Below, piece after piece: positions 6,987 to 9,789 of a DNA stretch of 9,789 bases. A program made the translations under genes and the position numbers. The notes beneath the pieces are model-generated. The model was not told the origin of the DNA, searched no databases, and worked only from the letters and a program-made list of their open reading frames with translations. The stretch covers positions 1 to 9,789 of the forward strand of contig QQUO01000281.1 in NCBI GenBank assembly GCA_008501575.1, written 5' to 3'. Each line of letters begins with the position of its first letter. Position 1 is the stretch's first letter. This stretch comes from Pseudomonadota bacterium. Lineage in GTDB: Bacteria > Pseudomonadota > Gammaproteobacteria > Xanthomonadales > Marinicellaceae.

Positions 6987-7682
6987 AAGATCTACGAATA
7001 AAATATAAATAAATTAAACACAAAGCCAAAGACATGATAAACCATTGAAACGCATAGGCACGGTGTCTGGCTGCTGTCATCATCGGTGCTTGCCAATCTC
7101 GGACAAACCCTGCCTGAGCATCGCCATCCAATTTAACCACCCGATTTAAGATACTACAGTTATCCCGTTGACATAAGTGTTGTGTCATAAACACCTTAGT
7201 TTGTTCAATGGGTAAATAAGTCACCTGTTGCTGTGATATGTTTTGTAACACTTGTTCCCCCAACTGCACACCGGGTCTTGGCCAAGCTGCCAACATACCG
7301 GATAATTGAATGTTTTTTTCATCGACAGTTACATCAATATTGGGTGAAGCGATCCAGCCACGATTAACCAATAACCAGATATTATGTTCTGTTAAAAAAG
7401 CGGTCAATACATTAAACCCCACCTGCCCATCATGGAATTGATTGGCCAATAAAAAATGAGTGTTGTGGTAGTGACCAGTGATTTGAACGGTTTGATAATC
7501 CTTAATATCGTGCCACTCAAGTAATTTTTTTGGTTGTTTAAATTCACCCGACTGCATTGTTGGCGAATTTGTTCTTTCTGATTGGCACGATCCAACTGCC
7601 AAAATCCAGCCCAAACCATCAACAGTAAAACTGCCAGCCACAACAAGCTAAATACCCAAGGAAATTTCTGTGCCTGTTGCAC
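6970..7682 (-). CDS. surf1: SURF1-family cytochrome oxidase assembly protein, split by a -1 frameshift
   Basis: SURF1 (Shy1) is an inner-membrane protein that helps insert heme A into subunit I. The gene is in two frames here. From a GTG start at 7682, 3 bases after the DUF2909 stop, the first frame gives the N-terminal membrane segment (FSLLWLAVLLLMVWAGFW) and the family motif FWQLDRANQK at about residues 27-36, then drifts out of the family and stops at 7404. The second frame, open across 7641-6970, holds the rest: DYQTVQITGHY, FLLANQ, WLLVNRGWI, RHRAYAFQWF and the second membrane segment. Joining them needs a -1 step (or one added base) between about 7565 and 7523. A join at the A7 run gives 237 residues, the usual size. 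Neither half alone is a complete SURF1. It may be a sequencing or assembly indel, a real mutation, or recoding. The 3' end overlaps the next gene by 17 bases. Confidence 0.9.
7525..7531 (-). other. A7 run in the SURF1 frame overlap, possible frameshift site
   Basis: On the coding strand seven A are read in the first frame as CAA AAA AAT, which has the X XXY YYZ form of a -1 slippery heptamer (A AAA AAT). A -1 slip here joins the two SURF1 frames exactly. It is also the kind of homopolymer that sequencing miscalls: one extra A would restore the frame. A GGGTGA lies 12 bases upstream. I see no strong downstream stem-loop. Confidence 0.4.
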
Positions 7683-7685
7683 GGC

Positions 7686-7901
7686 TTAACCGGTGGCTAC
7701 TACTTGCAAACCATGGGGTACAATCCAGCCCATTTTCATGGCCAATATTATAAACATAAACAAGACCACCGACAGCACCACACGCACAGTTAAAAAGCGG
7801 ACGGTGTTACTACTTTGGCCCTTATCACGTGACAGATAGAAAAGAGCAGAACCCATGCTGTACAAAATAAACAGAAAAACAATAACAATAAAATATTTCA
7901 T
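7686..7901 (-). CDS. DUF2909 small twin-transmembrane protein
   Basis: This is a 71-residue membrane protein with two hydrophobic segments at about residues 3-23 and 40-60, joined by a short polar loop (LSRDKGQSSNTVR). Length, topology and position between coxC and surf1 match the DUF2909 twin-membrane proteins of gammaproteobacterial oxidase operons. The function is unknown; a role in oxidase assembly or stability is inferred from context. The ATG at 7901 has no recognisable ribosome site, and the 55 bases upstream carry direct repeats and a hairpin. The stop is 3 bases before the GTG of surf1. Confidence 0.85.
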   Translation of the reverse strand: MKYFIVIVFLFILYSMGSALFYLSRDKGQSSNTVRFLTVRVVLSVVLFMFIILAMKMGWIVPHGLQVVATG

Positions 7902-7904
7902 AAC

Positions 7905-7942
7905 AGCGAAACAAGCGCCACTTGAGCGAACAAGCAGCGCTT
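7905..7942 (-). repeat. Direct repeats and hairpin between coxC and the DUF2909 gene
   Basis: Two near-identical direct repeats, GCTTGTTCGCT (7925-7935) and GCTTGTTTCGCT (7905-7916), read on the minus strand, lie just before the DUF2909 ATG. Overlapping them, AAGCGC (minus strand, 7937-7942) pairs with GCGCTT (7913-7918) across an 18-base loop. No T-run follows. This is the longest gap within the oxidase run. It may be an RNA processing or stability element, or chance. Confidence 0.4.
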
Positions 7943-7956
7943 AAATATCAGGCCTC

Positions 7957-8835
7957 TTAGAGTACGTAAACAAAGATAAATAATCCCAGCCAGACAACAT
8001 CCACAAAGTGCCAGTACCAGGCGACCGCCTCAAAACCAAAATGGTCATGGGCTTTAAAGTGACCTTTCATTAAGCGCACAGTGATAACAATCAACATTAT
8101 GGTGCCCAAGGTAACATGTAAACCATGGAAACCGGTTAACATGAAAAAGGTTGAACCATAAATACCCGATTTAAGGGTTAAGTTCAGATGTTGGTAGGCT
8201 TCAATGTATTCTTCCACCTGATAAAACAAAAAGGTGGCACCCAGAAGAACCGTGGCAATCATCCAAATAATGGTTTTCTTACGATCATTGGCCCGTAAGG
8301 CATGGTGCGCTATGGTGATGGTGATTGAACTGGTCAATAACAACAGGGTATTAACCAATGGCAATGAAAATGCGCTGATGGTTTCAAATCGGCCATTTAC
8401 ATCAGCCGGCCCATTGGTTGGCCACACCGCTTCATAGCCGGGCCACAACTGTACGTTGGTGGCTAAATTGGTGCCTTCACCACCGAGCCACGGCACGGCG
8501 AAAGTTCTGGCATAAAATAAAGCCCCAAAGAAAGATGCAAAAAACATCACTTCAGAAAAGATAAACCAAATCATACCAGCCCGAAAGGAACCGTCCACCT
8601 GTTTATTGTACAGGTTGTCCTCACTTTCTTTGATGACTTCACCAAACCAGCCAAAAAACATCACAATTAAAATGGCAAAACCCAAATACATGACCCAGGG
8701 TGTGGTCGGTTCAAGGTCAAGACTGTTGAATTTAAGACTGGCACCGATAACGGTGATAAATAAGCCCAGACAAGCGACAATCGGCCACTTAGCAGTATGG
8801 GGTACGTAATATTGTTTTTCACTCATTTCTGTCAT
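7957..8835 (-). CDS. coxC: Cytochrome c oxidase subunit III
   Basis: This is core subunit III of the aa3-type cytochrome c oxidase, a seven-helix inner-membrane protein that stabilises subunit I and its proton uptake. The 292-residue product has the family hallmarks: the N-terminal YYVPHTAKWP, WFIFSEVMFFASFFGALF, the FYQVEEYIEAY segment, TGFHGLHVTLG, and the C-terminal HFGFEAVAWYWHFVDVVWLGLFIFVYVL region with its conserved His and Glu residues. Two starts are possible: ATG at 8835 (MTEMSEK) and ATG at 8826 (MSEK). A GAG-containing weak ribosome site favours 8835 only slightly. It lies 20 bases after ctaG/cox11. Length is within the 260-295 range usual for the family. Confidence 0.97.
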   Translation of the reverse strand: MTEMSEKQYYVPHTAKWPIVACLGLFITVIGASLKFNSLDLEPTTPWVMYLGFAILIVMFFGWFGEVIKESEDNLYNKQVDGSFRAGMIWFIFSEVMFFASFFGALFYARTFAVPWLGGEGTNLATNVQLWPGYEAVWPTNGPADVNGRFETISAFSLPLVNTLLLLTSSITITIAHHALRANDRKKTIIWMIATVLLGATFLFYQVEEYIEAYQHLNLTLKSGIYGSTFFMLTGFHGLHVTLGTIMLIVITVRLMKGHFKAHDHFGFEAVAWYWHFVDVVWLGLFIFVYVL

Positions 8836-8855
8836 GATTCACTACTCGATAAATA

Positions 8856-9431
8856 TTAACTGTTATTGTGCGGATTAATGGTGTCCGACGCGGTGCTGTC
8901 AACAACCTGGTATTTATTAAAAAAGGTGTAAGAAAGTGTCACTAACTTGACGTTCTCAGGTAAATCCCTGCTGATAATAAAAGTCAATGGCATTTGCATT
9001 TCTTCGCCTGCTTTTAACAATTGCTCGGTAAAACAAAAACACTCGGTTTTATTAAAATACTTGGACGCCCTGGCCGGTGCAACACTGGGCACGGCTTGGC
9101 CAATTATTTCAACAGCTGCAGTATTTTTAGCATAATACTCAGTGTGATAAAGTTGACCTAACTGAACTTCCATGGAAAATTCGGTGGGATGAAATGCCCA
9201 CGGTAAATCACTTTTCACATTACCATCAAATTGTACTGTGACCGTACGATTGCTATCAACTGCCTGCTGGTTTTTTTCAACTTCAGCGGTGGTGGTGACA
9301 CCGGTCTTACCATTTAAGCCGGTAATATCACAAACCACATCATAAAGTGGCACCAGCACAAAGCCAAAACCAACCATTAGCACAGCAATGGCTAATAAAG
9401 CTTTTAAAGTATTCCCGACACTATCAAACAT
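8856..9431 (-). CDS. ctaG: Cytochrome c oxidase assembly protein CtaG/Cox11 (copper delivery to CuB)
   Basis: This is an inner-membrane copper chaperone needed to build the CuB centre in subunit I. The 191-residue product has one N-terminal membrane segment at about residues 9-29, then a periplasmic immunoglobulin-like beta domain. The copper-binding CFCF motif is seen as ECFCFTEQLL with Cys131 and Cys133. A further conserved Cys34 follows the membrane segment in LYDVVCDITGLNG, and DLPWAFHP and the C-terminal LSYTFF match the family. The ATG at 9431 overlaps the end of the preceding small gene by 8 bases, which may supply ribosomes since no clear ribosome site is seen. All expected metal residues are present. 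Confidence 0.97.
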   Translation of the reverse strand: MFDSVGNTLKALLAIAVLMVGFGFVLVPLYDVVCDITGLNGKTGVTTTAEVEKNQQAVDSNRTVTVQFDGNVKSDLPWAFHPTEFSMEVQLGQLYHTEYYAKNTAAVEIIGQAVPSVAPARASKYFNKTECFCFTEQLLKAGEEMQMPLTFIISRDLPENVKLVTLSYTFFNKYQVVDSTASDTINPHNNS

Positions 9432-9555
9432 TGGCTTGTTGTAACACTAAATATACAGACCATAAAAATAAGCCAACAGCCACCACCGCTAAGATGGCGA
9501 CTGTTTTCTTAATACCTCGGCGTTGTTGAGGGTTATGTACTTTTCGTGGTTCCAT
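9424..9555 (-). CDS. 43-residue single-span membrane protein between coxA and cox11
   Basis: This short gene starts at ATG 9555, whose A is the last base of the coxA TAA, and ends at TGA 9424-9426 inside the first codons of ctaG. The product begins MEPRKVHNPQQRRGIKK, a strongly basic N-terminal half, followed by one membrane segment (VAILAVVAVGLFLWSVYLVL) and a short tail. A cytosolic basic tail with a single helix fits the small proteins encoded at this place in other gammaproteobacterial oxidase operons. Its function is unknown; oxidase assembly or a small subunit is inferred. The overlaps at both ends argue strongly that it is translated. GGTGA lies about 10 bases before the ATG. Confidence 0.85.
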   Translation of the reverse strand: MEPRKVHNPQQRRGIKKTVAILAVVAVGLFLWSVYLVLQQANV

Positions 9556-9789
9556 TAGTGATTATCACCATGGGCCATTTTGCTTAAATCAACCGGCTTA
9601 TATTCATCAAAAGTATGATGCGGTGCCGGAGAAGGCACTGTCCACTCTAAACCTTTGGCATCGTCCCATACCTGGGCGGTGGCTTTTTGACCACCACGAA
9701 CGGTTTTAATGACAATATAAACAAAGAACACTTGTGCCAAACCAAAGGCAAAACCACCAATACTTGACCACATATTAAATTCGGCGAAC
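9555..9789 (-). CDS. coxA: Cytochrome c oxidase subunit I, C-terminal part only
   Basis: The reading frame is open to the right edge of the window and ends with TAA at 9555-9557; only the last 77 or so residues are present. It reads FAEFNMWSSIGGFAFGLAQ and continues with a hydrophobic helix (VFFVYIVIKT), matching the last membrane segment of subunit I, then a cytosolic tail containing GLEWTVPSPAPHHTFDE, a conserved feature of the CoxA C-terminus. The catalytic core with heme a, heme a3 and CuB ligands lies outside the window. The internal ATG at 9773 is not a start. It heads the visible part of the oxidase run, and coxB would be expected further right. Confidence 0.95.
   Translation of the reverse strand, partial: FAEFNMWSSIGGFAFGLAQVFFVYIVIKTVRGGQKATAQVWDDAKGLEWTVPSPAPHHTFDEYKPVDLSKMAHGDNH

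Noticed and set aside
6970..7641. The 223-residue frame as a complete independent protein
   Set aside because: Its first roughly 30 residues are the wrong-frame reading of the SURF1 membrane segment; only the part from about 7560 onward is SURF1.
1..9789. CRISPR arrays, insertion sequences, tRNA or rRNA genes, defence systems
   Set aside because: No regularly spaced repeats, transposase-like frame, terminal inverted repeats, cloverleaf or rRNA-like stretch was seen on reading both strands.

Overview
The window is a piece of a gammaproteobacterial chromosome with moderately AT-leaning DNA. The gene contents and order support this. MnmG, the potassium-binding BON-LysM protein Kbp and TcdA are close in sequence to their enterobacterial relatives. 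The aa3-type cytochrome c oxidase block (coxA, small protein, cox11, coxC, DUF2909, SURF1, CxxxC protein, ctaA, cyoE) follows the order I recall from Pseudomonas. I cannot name the genus.

Layout: (1) Positions 1-116 are noncoding and hold two short hairpins, probably the 3' end region of mnmG and of whatever lies to the left. (2) 117-1988, minus strand: mnmG, a tRNA U34 modification enzyme. (3) 2112-2324, minus: an unrecognised 70-residue protein with one membrane segment. (4) 2325-2487: a divergent promoter region. (5) 2488-2997, plus: kbp, the only gene on this strand. (6) 3042-9789, minus: one tightly packed run read right to left, coxA (3' end only), a 43-residue membrane protein, ctaG/cox11, coxC, a DUF2909 protein, surf1, a membrane-anchored CxxxC protein, ctaA, cyoE, a TatD-family hydrolase and tcdA. 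Most junctions are a few bases or overlaps. The exceptions are 20 bases before coxC and 55 bases before the DUF2909 gene.

The right-hand run builds the terminal oxidase. coxA and coxC encode core subunits. Cox11 delivers copper to CuB, and the CxxxC protein may help with copper or thiol chemistry. CyoE turns heme B into heme O, CtaA turns heme O into heme A, and SURF1 helps place heme A in subunit I. The TatD-family gene and tcdA are joined to its 3' end by TTGA and ATGA stop/start overlaps, so they are probably co-transcribed although they have no obvious oxidase role.

The most notable anomaly is surf1. Its N-terminal and C-terminal halves lie in different frames, related by a -1 shift, and the overlap contains a run of seven A (coding sense) shaped like a -1 slippery site. 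A sequencing or assembly indel, or a true mutation, is the simpler explanation, but recoding can be tested. I did not find a CRISPR array, mobile element, tRNA, rRNA or a clearly new multi-gene system.
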